DNA of 64,000 bases from Metellina segmentata (GCA_947359465.1 OX375879.1:18190298-18254297); one strand, 5' to 3'. Shown: positions 22,504-34,383, counted from the first letter of the stretch. The notes: generated from the letters alone by a model not told the origin. Translations and numbers: made by a program.

Positions 22504-23893
22504 TCAATATAAAATAAGAATGAAGTGTATGTTTGTATATTGAATATTTTCGACCCATTTCAAGTTTTCTATCCGTTTTGGACCCTTCTGATGCCAAATA
22601 CGCCTCTTGCGCGTTTGGTGTCTGTCTGTCTGACTGTATGTATTGTATGTGCGCTATACACTTCCACACGGTTTTATGTATTTTCATGGAAATTTGCATA
22701 CTGTGAGTACTTATCTTCATTTAGTGAGTACTTGGTTGGGAAAGTCTGTCTGTCCGTCTTTCTGTTCTCTGTTCAATTTTGTGTTTGTGCGTTGCATGCA
22801 ACACATGAATTTAATTCCAAGTACTGTATTGGATTGTGTTTTTTTTACACTATCTATTAGTTTAATGAATTCAATATTGAACAGTTCTTTATTGTTATAT
22901 TTAGATGAGCTTCATGCTAAAACACCCGAGTAAGTGTACTTAAATCAACCATAATTTGGTAGTTTTGGAAATTTGTTATGAAATTTCAGCTCTACCTCAT
23001 TTATTTCGAGTCTTATATTTGTACTTTGGGTACAGGGTAAACGATTTCCGAATATTTGGGCCAGACGATATTTTCAACGAACGGAAATAAAACGGAAACT
23101 CGTGTTTCTTTCGCTTTGAATTAATTTTGCATTTCTGAATTTTGTGCACTTTTTAGTTGTAAGTTGTGGCAAATGCGAGATCAAGAGATAAAAAGGAATC
23201 ACAAATTAATATCTTTAGAACAACTTTTTCCCGACGTATTTTATTTTGTTTTATTTTTCTGTTTTAAATATTTATTGTTTTAATAAATTGTGTTTCTTTT
23301 TTCACCACAAAGTATTCGACTTAAAGTGGCAGGTAAGTCAGAATAAAGCACATTTTAAGTGAAATTATGCCATTATTGAAGGAATAATAATTAAAAATTC
23401 CAAATTAGAATGTTTAAAACATTAAAAATTCTTTGTCATAATGACAGTAGAAGATTGGAAATTCCACAAAGTCGCATGCCGGATGCAAGAGTGTCACAAG
23501 TAAAAAAAATATTGTTTTGTTGACTATGAGTGCGAGAGCACTCACCGTAAATCGTCGTGTTTATTAATTGAGTTCAACATGAAAAGAACTTAAGAAAGGG
23601 AATTCCTCATAATCGTTTGTAATAGTGACATTAATGTCACCTTTCGTCATTTTCTAGCTTCGTCATACAGCAAGGGTGCGATGTATGTGAAATGTATTGC
23701 ATGAATGGAGGATGTGTATGTAGGATTACATGTAGGATTTGTGTCCAAAGTAAGTGGTAGAAATTATAAAGATGGCGAAAGGTGTTAAAATATTATTTTA
23801 GTCTACGAAAAACTTAAGTCATTATATATTTTGATCATCTCTTCAATCTAGAGTAAACCAATTCAAACCTAGTAAATTCAGGTATTTTGCTAG
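22504..23893 (+). mobile_element. Non-autonomous Helitron-like element, third copy
   Basis: + strand: A then TCAATATAAAATAAGAATG at 22504, ending CAGGTATTTTGCTAG at 23893, followed by T. It is homologous along its length to the copies at 2312-5312. At 1390 bp it is slightly shorter. The small open frames at 22445-22933 on both strands are repeat sequence. Confidence 0.8.
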
Positions 23894-24061
23894 TTTTTTT
23901 TAATAAAATAATATAAAGCGCAAGCGATATTGATGCACAGAAACTTGGTGAAAACGTGCAAGCCGATAGTAGAAGTAATTTATAAATCAATATGTAATGT
24001 ATTTTATATTTGTGGCAACGTCAGTAATATGATTTAATTAGCACGTATTCATTCAGAACTC

Positions 24062-24186
24062 TCCCTGAATGTATTTCTGTCTTCCGTGTCAATATACCAT
24101 TACTTGAAACTTTATGCCATATGTCTGGTGCAGCATGGCCAAATATGGCCCTTGCGCCATAAAAACCCCCCAAACCAAATAAACCT
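24062..24186 (+). repeat. SINE-C body fragment
   Basis: 'ctggtgcagcatggccaaat' and 'cccttgcgccataaaaaccc' match the other SINE-C copies. The head is missing. Confidence 0.65.
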
Positions 24187-24189
24187 TTA

Positions 24190-24786
24190 GAACTATTTCT
24201 TGAGATGTAGGTTTTTGAATTGGTGAGTTTAATTAAGTTCTTGAGTTCTGTATTGTTCAGTTTTTGTTAGATTATGGCTGAAACTGAGATGTGTATTTTC
24301 GAGTTTATTGATTGAAATGACTTACTGAACCTAATTGACTAAATGTTTCGAGTTGTAAATTTTCATGAAGATTTAAGCAAATCAAGGGGAAGTATCTTCT
24401 TTATTTACTCCGCTCAAAATAGTAAGTACTTGAAGTAGGAAGAAGCTATTTTTTTTTCATATTCCTTTGTTTTCCCAGGTGAGCAGGCTTTGTAATTACT
24501 TTGTTTATTTTGATTTTGTATTAATTAACTTGTATGCTAATGTTACGTTGGGTTGGGTTCATAACAATGTTCGTGCCGTTTTTGAACACTGTTGGCATTG
24601 CATAGCAAAATGGAAGTGGCATCTCGTTCACGCGTGTAAATTGTGATGTTGTTTGACACAAGACATTTCCCAGCGAGTACGTGGGAAAAAACTGTAATTT
24701 GGTTGTATTTTTTAAAAATTTTGTTAAGCATTTAAATAAGCAGAAATTAAACGAAATTTTTGACCTGTGAAGCTTTTTTATTTCTG
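24190..24786. other. AT-rich spacer
   Basis: Nothing is recognised. The minus open frame at 24543-24731 has no motif. Confidence 0.3.
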
Positions 24787-25318
24787 TAAAGCAAGAATGC
24801 TTAACGGCTACTTAATTTGGGGTGTTTTTTGTGGTATGCTTTGGGACCTTTGCATGTTATTCCTGGTCAATGGAACGCCTACATGGACATTTTGGACAAT
24901 CAAGTTCTCCCTACGCTCTGGCAATTTTATGGAATGTTACTTCCAGGACGACAAAGCTGCATGTCACGTTGCAGCCTCTGTCAATCAGTGGTATCAATAT
25001 ATGGATGTAAAACGTCTTCCTTGGCCTGCTCAGAGTTCCGACCTAAACTCCATAGAACATTTGTGGGACGCGTTAGAACGACGCTTACAGACCATGAAAC
25101 CACGTCCGAAATATACAGCTAAGCAGGCGACATACTTACAGCAGGAATGAACAACATAACCCATACCTGTGCATCAAAACCTCGTTTAAAGTATGCTCAT
25201 AAGGGTTGCTAGTGTCATCGCAACACGTGGGTGACCATCCAGCTCTTAAAGCATGTATTCTTTCCCTCATACCATCACATCTTGCTGTCCAGTTCATTGT
25301 TGTAGGGTAGTGTATGTG
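24787..25318 (+). mobile_element. Tc1-like transposon, 5'-truncated, right end kept
   Basis: It carries the catalytic half of the transposase and a right terminus whose reverse complement begins CACTACCCTACAACAATG, beside TA. The same terminus occurs at 46.9 kb and 51.4 kb. No left terminus was found near 24.7 kb. Confidence 0.8.
24789..25230 (+). pseudogene. Tc1-like transposase catalytic domain remnant
   Basis: The frame to 25150 reads, in order, 'WGVFCGMLWDL' (usual VWGCFS..GLG), 'CYFQDDKAACHVA' with the second catalytic Asp, and 'SSDLNSIEHLWDALERRL' with the third catalytic acid (Glu) still present. The enzyme would cut and rejoin DNA at TA sites. The N-terminal DNA-binding domain and first catalytic Asp are missing. 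A stop at 25150 precedes the usual C-terminus, whose text ('tgctagtgtcatcgcaacac') continues in another frame. This is a second copy of the family at 46.3 kb. Confidence 0.8.
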
Positions 25319-25364
25319 ACATGTAGGGGGAGGAGACCGTTGACGATTTCACGTGCCTTAAGTA

Positions 25365-25602
25365 GTTCGGAAGGTTTCGTCACCTGAATCAGTTCTTTAG
25401 CCAGACGCATCAGAACTTGTATGAGCTCGAGATGGTGCAGCCACCGGAGAGATGGAGAAAGGACATTGAACAGAACGGCACATACTAGATTGATTAAATG
25501 TATTTTTTTGTCAATCAAATCATTTGTTTTCAATTTTTGACAAAAGAAACGGGATAAACTTTTGCAACGACACATTAAATTTTCATTGGCTTTGATAATT
25601 AT
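25365..25602 (+). mobile_element. Mariner C-terminal remnant with terminal repeat
   Basis: The + strand reads 'NLYELEMVQPPERWRKDIEQ' and then 'NGTY', the transposase end. A terminus 'acgggataaacttttgcaac' follows at about 25550-25580 and resembles that of the 17.6 kb remnant. The minus open frame 25294-25713 is its antisense. Confidence 0.7.
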
Positions 25603-26715
25603 CTTGTGTTGAGTGCAATTTGCACACGTTTTGTCGTTGCTCCACAAGCAACCACAACCACTGTATAAAACACTAACTATTAGTTTAGATGGTTTATTTA
25701 TGAAAACACCCATGTGGCTTTAGGTTATGCCACCGATCCATATCGCTTTCTTTCTTTGTTAGGAACCTTCTCAGAAGATCCGACATAATATTAGATCGTC
25801 CTTCGTAGATCAAACCTTTCTTAAAACTAAAAATGAGTACATAAAGGAATGTGAAGAAATCGGAGACTCAAGCGACTCTGTTGAATTATAAATTCTGTTT
25901 ACATAGAGATGTTTTCCTGGAAATCTGAGCTCCTTCTCCGAAAAGTCGAGAAGTGCAGCGATTGTTTTTGAAACACGAGCTCCGAATCTCCAAGAACTAG
26001 CTTGACACTGATTGAGAACCAAAAAAGCAGAAGGCGACATCCCAAAAAGATAGTTATTTGGATCGATGAAAGGAAGACAAATTACTCCTGTTTCGCTCTC
26101 CTGATAACTCGAAGGCTCTCCTTCATAAAAACACCCATTTTGAGGCATAAAAATATAATTTAATGGATCTATTAAGCATATTTGCCTTCGAGAGTAGAGG
26201 GTTTTTATGCTTTCGAGAGTACATCTGAGGATAAGAGATAAATGTTTCGAAAGGATGCGCTCTAAAACAACGCGGAAGTGCTTAAAAAACAGACTCATGG
26301 TAGGAAAATAATTGCCTTCGTTCGATACATATACATTTACCTTTACATTTACTCGTGTTTCTGACTAAACATCTCCAGCGCGATAACGAATGAATGGTAT
26401 GGTTGTTCAGTGTGGGCAAAGATGGAGTCGACCTGTGGAGTCGCTTTCGTTTGGCGACTGATGTTTTTTCCAAAAGAAACGAGTGCGCTTGCGATTTAAA
26501 CATATGGATACATCGTAACTTGTGAGCGAGTCCGAGTTCTCCAAAAAAGGCAATTTTACTTTTTGCCTGTTTTAAGTAAACAAAAGGTAACTAAAACATT
26601 TCTACTGACTGCGATGGGGAGAAAAGAGAGAGTGGAAGAAGTGAGAAAAGAGGAGAGTCGCCGGAACAGGAGAAAGATGAAACTAAGAGAAAATAGCTGC
26701 ATTCAAGAGCTAGTG
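25603..26715. other. Unassigned DNA with minus-strand open frames
   Basis: A 162-codon frame at 25810-26298 (minus) is the longest in the window outside transposons. I recognise no domain, signal peptide or repeated motif in it, and its flanks lack clear splice sites. It could be an exon of an unknown gene or chance. The purine-rich stretch at 26610-26720 gives a Lys/Glu/Arg-rich frame that is probably composition only. Confidence 0.25.
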
Positions 26716-26725
26716 AAAGGGAAAG

Positions 26726-26729
26726 ATGT

Positions 26730-26763
<34 letters not shown>

Positions 26764-26836
26764 ACATATATATATACACATACATATATATATATACATA
26801 TATATATACATATATACATATACACATACATATAGC
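26726..26836 (+). repeat. (TA)n / (ACATATAT)n microsatellite
   Basis: A mixed TA and CATATA dinucleotide-type tract. The Tyr/Ile/His-repeat open frames on both strands are artefacts of it. Confidence 0.95.
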
Positions 26837-27072
26837 TACCGTGACCCCAATCAAGAGAGGGATGTGGAGCAAGTTAGACAGGAGAAGATTATGAAAGGGA
26901 GTCATGAAAAGGGTATGACTGTTGTTATACAATATATAACCACGCATCAATATTTAAATATGAGTTTGTATAGGCGTGTTTTCGACACTCTTATAACATT
27001 TATAAACTTTTCTACCTCCTGGTGCAAATACTTTCAAGTCGACGTTTTCAACAATCCATTGGCTGCATTTGC

Positions 27073-27340
27073 CCAATCGGAAGAGTAAGGTATTAGCAAC
27101 CGGAGGGTTGCGAGTTTGAATCCAACCAAAGACCGTCGTTTACAAAGTGGTCTAGTGCACGACAAAGCTGTCGTAGTCTCCAATTTCCTCACGTTGGCAT
27201 GGTATTGTTGTTTAGAGAGTGGGGTTCCAGCTCAGATATCTCGTCATCTGAACGTGGTTCAAAATGGCGTGGATGCCCTCGTATCCTTCCCTTCGGGATT
27301 GATCACGAAACGTTCCAATAGACGTTGTGTAGTTCCATAT
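27073..27340 (+). repeat. SINE-B, near full length, tail eroded
   Basis: The head region 'ggaagagtaaggtattagca' has a B-box-like 'gagtttgaatccaacc', followed by the body to 'cgttccaatagacgttgtg'. Confidence 0.8.
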
Positions 27341-28199
27341 TTATGTTATTTAGAATATCTACCTATCCGAACTCCAGTGTCCAACAGTTCTGTCAATGAG
27401 TTAAACATATCTGTGCACGGAATCAACAACAACGATTAAATATTTCCATCTAGTTACGCCCCCATGTGAAATTTTAAACACATCTGTAAAATACTTTGCA
27501 GCTTACTTCATCTATCCTCGTTCCGAAAGTCGACATTTTCCGCGAGTATCAGTACGGTATATTTTCGTTTCGCAGGCAAAAAAAAAAACACAAATAAAGA
27601 GACGAATATTTCATGAACTCTCTCCCAAACACCACGTGATGAATATTTCATGCAGCATTGCGACCTTTTCCGGACTGACATGACTTCACCTCTGGCTTTG
27701 AATGCTTTCTGAGCCCTTATTATTTGGATGCTTATAGGGCCATTATTCATTGAACACGATACAATTTTTGGGCGCAGACTTTTTTTTCGGACCAGAAATT
27801 ATACCATATAAGTGAAGGCAGGATGGGTCGTGACGTCCGATGCAGCCATAGCAACGCATTCAATAATTCAAAGTGCGAATTTCCACGTAAAATTAAATCC
27901 GATGCCCTTCTAATTCTCCTTTGAATGGAAAACAACCACAAATAAATTTATAATGTTCTTTGCCAATTTTTCCGAAAAGACGCGAGGTTTAGGTGCGTAG
28001 ATCTAAGACGAGCCGTCCACAAAAGGTTCTCTCGGATCAGGATTCGAGATAGAACAACGCCAACATCGTTTGAGGGCAACTTTAATACTATTTTGAGTTC
28101 CGCGTACTTAAGACACTAATTTATATAAGAATTAATTTATAATTGTGTAATGTGGGCACAAACTGCTTTGCTCCACAACATTCCACCGGGCTGTGAAAT
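27341..28199. other. Unassigned DNA
   Basis: Unique-looking, mixed composition. The minus open frames at 27508-27941 lack recognised motifs. Confidence 0.3.
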
Positions 28200-28498
28200 C
28201 CCGGATCAAAGAGTGACGGATTAGCAACCGGAGAATTTGCGAGCTCGAATCCAACTGAAGACCGTCGTGTATACAGAGGGGACTGATGGAAATTAAATCT
28301 GTCTGTCTTCAAGTGTTTTCACGTTGGTGTGATGTGGACGTTTGGAGCGTGAGATATCCTCTCATTTGTTGACCTCGTCCTCTGGTCGTGGTTCTAGTGG
28401 TGTCTTCGGTTCATTCCCCCTTCAAGGTTAACCCAGGGACCGTTGCCAATAACCCATTGTGTTGCTTCAGTACATCGTTAGTTAAAATACCTACTTAT
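28200..28498 (+). repeat. SINE-B, diverged
   Basis: The head 'cggatcaaagagtgacggat' has a B-box-like 'gagctcgaatccaac', then the body and the tail 'atcgttagttaaaatacc'. Confidence 0.75.
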
Positions 28499-29180
28499 TG
28501 GCCAGAATGGAACGTTTCGTAGGCTCATCTACGTTCAGCGTCCGGTTAGGGGTGGTTGAGCTTCCGCAGCGTTCGAAACCGAAGAAAGGTTGGTTCGTCA
28601 CCCCCTCACCTCCCGACTTTTGTCAGGTTAAAGGGTTTACTAGTCACCCACGGAAAAATGGAATAAACCCGTTAAAAGAAACCGGTCTAATCTTGTCAAC
28701 CCCTTGACCAAATTTCTGAAATATTTAAAATTTGATCCATTTAAAACATGGGCCGGTAGGGTCTGCAGGATTTTTCCTAACTAATTTGCATGTACTTTAA
28801 TTTTAGTATAGTTTTTCTCTTTTGGCTAGTCTTAGTTTCCCCAATTTTGAATGAAATGTCAGGTGCTGTCTTGCTTTTAACCACCAGCCTCACGTACACA
28901 AAGTTGATGTAACAAAGTAGCAATCATTTCTGACACTATCTAAATGACACTAATATTTAAATAGTAAGCGATTAATTCCATTAAAGATGTACAGCAAAAA
29001 GACAGAAACTATAAAATTAACAATAAAACTAGCAATATAATACATATGTACACACTCCTAGAATCGTGTGATTGTTAGTTGGTGATAATGTTAATGTTTT
29101 CCATTAGGAATTTCAGAACATACATAGTAAGAAAATCGTTAACGATGTGCCAAAGGTCTGTCAGCAACATCTCAAACTTT
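28499..29180. other. Unassigned DNA
   Basis: The first ~210 bp (28498-28707) are GC-richer and open on the + strand (69 codons), but no domain is recognised and no splice borders stand out. The rest is AT-rich. Confidence 0.3.
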
Positions 29181-29182
29181 AA

Positions 29183-29383
29183 CTTTGTGTGGCTCACTGG
29201 GTATGCTTACTGGACCCTGCAACCTGTATACGAGCCATAATTCAATTCCTACCTTCATGTATTTCTCTCTTCTCTGTAAAAACTTCAGTTTGGTGTATAT
29301 GTCTCTCAACTTGATAGAGTATGTTTAGTGTTTGGCGCACCTGGGCCAAATGGGGCCATAAAATCAAATCCAACTAACCGGAC
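29183..29383 (+). repeat. SINE-C, near full length
   Basis: The tRNA-like head 'ggctcactgggtatgc' with 'aattcaattcctacc' at the B-box position, then the body to 'gggccaaatggggccataaa'. Confidence 0.7.
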
Positions 29384-29533
29384 AAACGCGTGAATGAAAT
29401 GTATATTTTACACTTCGCTGCAATAAGTAACTACTTCTCGGCTCTCAATAAATCACTCTTTTCTTTCCGCATCAGAAATGCAATGCATCGAGTACTATGT
29501 ATGTGGAATGTATCGAGGATACTACGTTAATAC

Positions 29534-30605
29534 ACTGAAGTGCCTAAAGTCATGGGATACCCCTAATATAGTGTGGGACCTCCTTTGTTCAGCGAAGTGT
29601 AGGAACTCGACGTTGTATTGACTCAGCAAGTCGTCGGAAATCCCCTGAAGAAATATTCATCCATGCTGGCGTTGCCGGTGCAAGATTTGGTGCACGAACT
29701 GACCTTTCGATCCTGTCCCATATATGTGCGATGGGATACATGTCTGGCGATCTAGGTGTCCAAATCATTCGCTGGAACTATCCAGAAAGTTCCTCAAACC
29801 AATCGTGAATGATTTTGGCCCGGTGACATGGCGCATTGTCATCCTGGAAAATTCCATAGTCGTACCAATGGTACAAATGGTGTCCAAGTAGCTGAACATA
29901 ACCGTTTCCAGTCAATGATTGATTCAATTTGACCAGAGGACCCAGTCCATTCATTGTTAATACAGCCCACACCATTATGGAGTCACCACCAGCTTGCAGA
30001 GTGCCTTGTTGACAACTTATGGGATCTACGCCTCACTCGAACCCTCCTATCAGCTCTTTACAATTTGCATCTGACAAGTATTTTTATTTAGTGGAAAACC
30101 ACGAGCCCAGCTGTGGCGTCGCAGCCGATGACGTGTTGTTAGTACGGGCACTCGGGTCTTCTACTGCCCTATCCCATCAACGCCAAATTTAGGTGCAGTG
30201 TCCTCACGGACACATCTGTCGTACTCCCCACATTGATTGTTGCTGCTATTTGACGCAGTGTTGCGTATATGTTAACACTGTACGCACACGTCGCTGGTCT
30301 CGGTCATTGAGTAGGCCCAGTCGGCCACTGCGTTGTCCAGGGTGGGAAATTATATTTTCTTAGCACACTCTTCACACTGGATCGAGGAATGTTGAATTCC
30401 CTAACACTCTGAGAAATGGAATGGCCCATGCGTCTAGCTCCAACTAGCATTCCGCGTTCAAATTCTGTTAATTCCCTCCGTGCTTTTCACATGAATCACT
30501 TCTGTACTGCACTGACAATGCACTGCCCTTTTATACATTTCTGACGCGATGCTACTGCCACCTGTATATTTGCATATTACCATCCCATTACGTTTGGCAG
30601 TATAT
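29534..30605 (-). mobile_element. Tc1-like transposon, near full length but decayed
   Basis: The left end TACACTGAAGTGCCTAAAGT then CATGGGATA is matched by the inverted right end TATACTGCCAAACGTAATGG then GAT. The ~1.07 kb between them follows, on the minus strand, the layout of a Tc1-type transposase gene from its N-terminal helix-turn-helix (right side, near 30410-30480) to the C-terminus (left side). Many stops interrupt it. Confidence 0.8.
29600..30490 (-). pseudogene. Tc1-like transposase, full-span remnant
   Basis: Minus-strand blocks in order: 'REL…FE…MLVGARRMGHSIS' (N-terminal helix-turn-helix, near 30480-30410), 'MVWAVLTMNGLGPLV' (near 29975) and 'IFQDDNAPCHRAKI' with the second catalytic Asp (near 29840). 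A region beyond 'FEELSG' has lost the expected '…PDLNPIEH' motif. The only uninterrupted part is 65 codons (29778-29975). Confidence 0.75.
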
Positions 30606-30636
30606 ATTTTTTATTTACCATAGTAATTTTTAAAGG

Positions 30637-30875
30637 TAAGGAAGTAGTATATTAATGTTGCACTAGAACAACACAACGGGCTATTTACGGCTGTCCCGTA
30701 TGCATCCAAGCGGAAACGATCCAAAGGCAACGATCCAACATTTGGAACCACGGTCCGATTGCGAAGTTAACAGCTGAGCTAGAGGGCTACTCTCCGAACT
30801 TCCACAGAACGTTTGAAGCCACGACGCATTTAACATGCACCAGCTCCAGCGATCACGACGCTCTGTGGCTGAACC
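30637..30875 (-). repeat. SINE-A/B, head missing
   Basis: Minus orientation: tail 'attaatgttgcactagaac', then the body to 'gcatttaacatgcaccagct'. Confidence 0.75.
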
Positions 30876-31420
30876 GAGAATGTATCGCGGAGTTAATGTA
30901 CTACATCGATATGTATTTAATTTCTCATATTCATTTTTAAATATCTGCTCAGTGAATTGCCAGATATTTTTCCTCCATTCCTCTAATTTCAGTCTTTAAC
31001 GCTATTTCCCCAACATGGCGTCGCTTCCCCCAGAAACCATTCTTAATCGCCCCCGACCTAATAACCAGAAGATGGATGCGGGTTATTTTGCGTGGCTGCA
31101 ATGGCCTAATTAAGAGTGAAGCGAGGAACAAAAAGGCCGGCAGCGGGATGTGGGGGCGGGGGTCGCCAGTGTGGTGCCTGGTACGACAAGTGAGCTTTCA
31201 TTAGTCGTAAATGCGGCGCGGCTGCATGAAGGTGCTTAACGATCCACGGATTGTCAGCACGGCTCACGGGAAATGTGTTTAAAACTCTGTGCCCAAAACA
31301 AATTAGCCTAGTGGAGTGAGTCTATTGTAATAGGGCGGGTCCAAAAAGGTTTGAGAACTGACGGAAAGCGCGCGTTGCAAGCAGGTAGATGTTTGCAATG
31401 TTAACACATCAAGTGATGTT
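30876..31420. other. GC-richer unique island (~30940-31330)
   Basis: CG-containing, non-repetitive text such as 'gtgggggcgggggtcgccag'. No frame is recognised. A candidate conserved non-coding segment, by inference only. Confidence 0.3.
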
Positions 31421-31424
31421 GAGG

Positions 31425-31580
31425 AGATATCTCGTCCTTCAATGTCTAGTCAGTTTCGCTAATGAAGAGATACCTCGTCAAGATAGTGCCGATTTTTATT
31501 GACAAGATCAAGATCTGGTAATTTTTTTTCGAATGACGAGATATCTCGCCCATCAAGATCTGTTAAGGTTTGCTATGGAA
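31425..31580 (+). repeat. Degenerate ~43-bp minisatellite, second locus
   Basis: Units with 'gagatatctcgtccttcaat' and 'gacgagatatctcgcccatc', related to 7045-7265. Confidence 0.65.
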
Positions 31581-31639
31581 TAGGTGTGTTCTCTACACAA
31601 GTACCAAGAGCACCCGCTTGGCTGGAAAAGTAACGAAAC

Positions 31640-31915
31640 GAATTAGAAACAGGAGGATTACGAGATGGAAACTAGGTGCAACCAAATAGTGTCGACTTCG
31701 CGACTGGTGCACGTTCAATCTGTGTTGTTCACAAATATTCTCATGTTGGATGGGTATAGAAGTTTGATAGAGTAGGGTGCCCGATCAGGTATTCAACTCA
31801 TCATCTGACGTTCATTTAAAATTACGTCGTCATCGGATATTTCCCATTGCTCACGGACCTTTGTAAATATTCCCTTGTGCTGCTACAGTGTGACGTTCAT
31901 TGACTACCTGCCTTG
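31640..31915 (+). repeat. SINE-B, diverged
   Basis: A degraded head, the body block 'gcgactggtgcacgttcaat' and the tail 'gtgtgacgttcattgacta'. Confidence 0.65.
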
Positions 31916-32333
31916 CGATGGAGCTCTGATGCACAAATCAATGGAATGCATTCTATTTAGTACTGTACTTTTAAGTACTCGAAATTAAGTATTTTGAATA
32001 GAAAAAAAATTTAACTGCGTTTGAGCTTTCGACTTTTAATGCTTTCTAGACATTAGAGCACTCTGTATTTACATTCATTAATGATACAAAGATTAAATGT
32101 ACGTCTAAATGATTAAGATAAGAGTTTTTTTAGCATTTTTTAGACCAGGGTTTCCGATTGGTGTAGTCTACGAAATCATTTTTCTAAGCAAGTTTAGGTT
32201 TCTTCCTGACAAACACTTAGGTGGAAAGGGGAAAGTTCTACTCACTAAGATTATTCAGATTTTTTCCAAAATTACAGTAACCCAAAACGTAGTTATTGGG
32301 TTGTTAGCAAAGGTCTGGAATATTCGTCTTTGG
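31916..32333. other. AT-rich spacer
   Basis: The open frame 32109-32336 (+) runs into the next SINE and has no motif. Confidence 0.3.
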
Positions 32334-32655
32334 TAATTTCTAATTAACCTCGTACTAGAGCAACACAACGAACTATTGACGACGGTCCGGTATCAATCCC
32401 CTAAGGGAAATATCCGAGGACAACATCACATAATTTTGAACAACGGTCAGATGACGAAGCAACATCTGAGCTGGCACCCCACTCTCCAAACGTCCTCACC
32501 AACCAAACGTGAGGACTTTCAACCATGGCATATTTAAGGTGCATCAGCTGCCTCTACACCATACGCTTGCAAACATACATGCACTGACCCGTATTCGAAC
32601 GAGGAACCTTCCGATCTAGAGGCTAACACCTTAACCACCAGACCGGTTGGTCGGC
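32334..32655 (-). repeat. SINE-A, full length
   Basis: Minus orientation. The tail, body and head are complete to 'ccagaccggttggtc'. Confidence 0.9.
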
Positions 32656-32763
32656 GGAATAATCGTCTTAAAATGACCACAGTTCAAGGATTTCTCTCCT
32701 ATAATCATCGTTGTTGTGATCATAAATTTCATGTCGTAAAACAGTGCAACCGTATGAAACTCA

Positions 32764-33087
32764 CCAACCAATCGGTCTGGTGGTTAAGATCTTAGCCTCT
32801 AGATCGGAAGGTTCCTGGTTCGAATCCGGGTCAGTGCATGGATACTTTTAAGCGTATGGTGTATAGAGCGCTGATGCACCCTTAAGCTGTCGTGGCCGAG
32901 AGTCTTGATTTGGTGTTGGAAGTTTAGAGAGTTGGGTGCCAGCTCAGATGTTGCCTCGTCATCTGACCGTGGTTCAAAATAACGTGGTGTTGTCCTCGGA
33001 TCTTTCCCTTAGAGGATTGATACCGGACCGTCGTCAATAGCCCGTTGGGTTGCTCTAGTACACGTTTATTAAAATTACCATTACCTA
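32764..33087 (+). repeat. SINE-A, full length
   Basis: Head with A-box-like 'tggttaagatc' and an exact B box GGTTCGAATCC, then the body and tail 'attaaaattaccattacc'. It is arranged tail-outward, head to head, with the copy at 32334-32655. Confidence 0.9.
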
Positions 33088-33186
33088 TGAAAATCTATCT
33101 TCAAATAGAAATAAAGGTTACAATTTTTCCAAACACATTGCGCAGAAAAGGATTTGAAACTTAAGGCAGCAAACTATGGGGGGGGG

Positions 33187-33298
33187 GTAATTGGTAATTA
33201 ACGTCGTACTAGAGCAACACAACTGACTGTTGACGACGGTCCGGTATCAATCCTCTAAGGGAAAGATCCGAGGACAACACCTCGTAATTTTAAACCAT
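33187..33298 (-). repeat. SINE-A, 5'-truncated (3' 110 bp only)
   Basis: Tail and distal body up to 'cacctcgtaattttaaacca', then unrelated DNA. Confidence 0.8.
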
Positions 33299-33344
33299 TA
33301 TTTACGATGGGAGCTTTGATATGGTTAGATTATAAGCCTTTTGG

Positions 33345-33560
33345 TGGTTGTCTCGACGAGGTATCTCGTTATTAGCAAAATTGACCCGATCTTGATGGAC
33401 GGGATATATCGTCAGACTGACGAATACTGCCACTTCGTCCATCAAAATATGAAACGGTCTCTTGGGATCATAAAAAAAATCGGCAATATCTTGTACACGA
33501 AACAAGTCGTCATCAACAAAAATAATCAGATCTTAATGGACGTGATATTTTGTCGAAACT
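33345..33560 (-). repeat. Degenerate ~43-bp minisatellite, third locus, inverted
   Basis: 'attagcaaaattgacccgat' then 'cttgatggacgggatat' is the reverse complement of the unit at the other two loci. The open frames here (33302-33610) are repeat sequence. Confidence 0.65.
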
Positions 33561-34137
33561 GCATCAAGTGTTTAAATGATAATTTCAACGTATCTTTTTG
33601 GTATACTTGAAAATAGCTGTCAATGTGGAGTGGTCCACGCTGTATGGTCCCTAGAATTAAACTGCCTTTGAGACTTATTTGAAACACTCGTGAGATTTTC
33701 CTGGTGCGCTTATTCTATCCAAAGGTTTAAAAAGATTGGAATCAATCGAACAAACTCGAGGGGATGGAAACTAAATCTCTAATCGCGATACACCTTTTCT
33801 CTAATCCACGTTTATCCCGTCTATTGTCCTCGGAAGAGACGCTTTTTGAAGAGGCCACCCGGCGCTTTCGGGATGGATGAAAAGACTTAATGAGACGGAA
33901 CGAAAACAAATGTTCAAATTCTAAATTTGAAAGAAAGAGGGGGCGAAATCTGGTCGAAAGGATCGTTAGCATTGCGTGAACAAGTTATGTTCTTTTAATC
34001 ACCAGGAGGCATCTTTCGCCGTCTCCATGGCAACCAAGATAGAGATCCCTCTGTGGGGGATTAACTTTGTTTCCAAGTGAGAGACTCCTCCACCTACAGA
34101 AAAGGTAATGAGTAGGGAATATTTTATTAGTTCCGGC

Positions 34138-34140
<3 letters not shown>
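33561..34140. other. Unassigned DNA, partly GC-richer (33730-34130)
   Basis: No recognised frame or repeat. The minus open frames (33742-33972, 33999-34244) lack motifs. Confidence 0.3.

Positions 34141-34180
<40 letters not shown>
34141..34180 (+). repeat. (AT)20 microsatellite
   Basis: A pure dinucleotide run. Confidence 0.98.
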
Positions 34181-34187
<7 letters not shown>

Positions 34188-34383
34188 TGATTTTATAATG
34201 TCAGCGGTGCCTCGCCAAATTGACTGCGACGCTTCACTGAACACTTAAATGGATCCTCTTAATTCGCTTTCATACTCACTACTCCCGCCAAAAGAAGCGC
34301 AGATTTCATGGAATTCAAACTCGGTCGTTTCTTGGAATTCCGCTGTCGAATAGCTACCAGGAATAGCTAGCCATTTTCCCCTC

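Noticed and set aside
25294..25713. 139-codon minus-strand frame
   Set aside because: It is antisense to the mariner C-terminal remnant (PPERWRKDIEQ on the + strand).
28498..28707. 69-codon + frame in GC-richer DNA as a host exon
   Set aside because: There are no clear splice sites at useful borders and no recognised domain, so it is left as unassigned.
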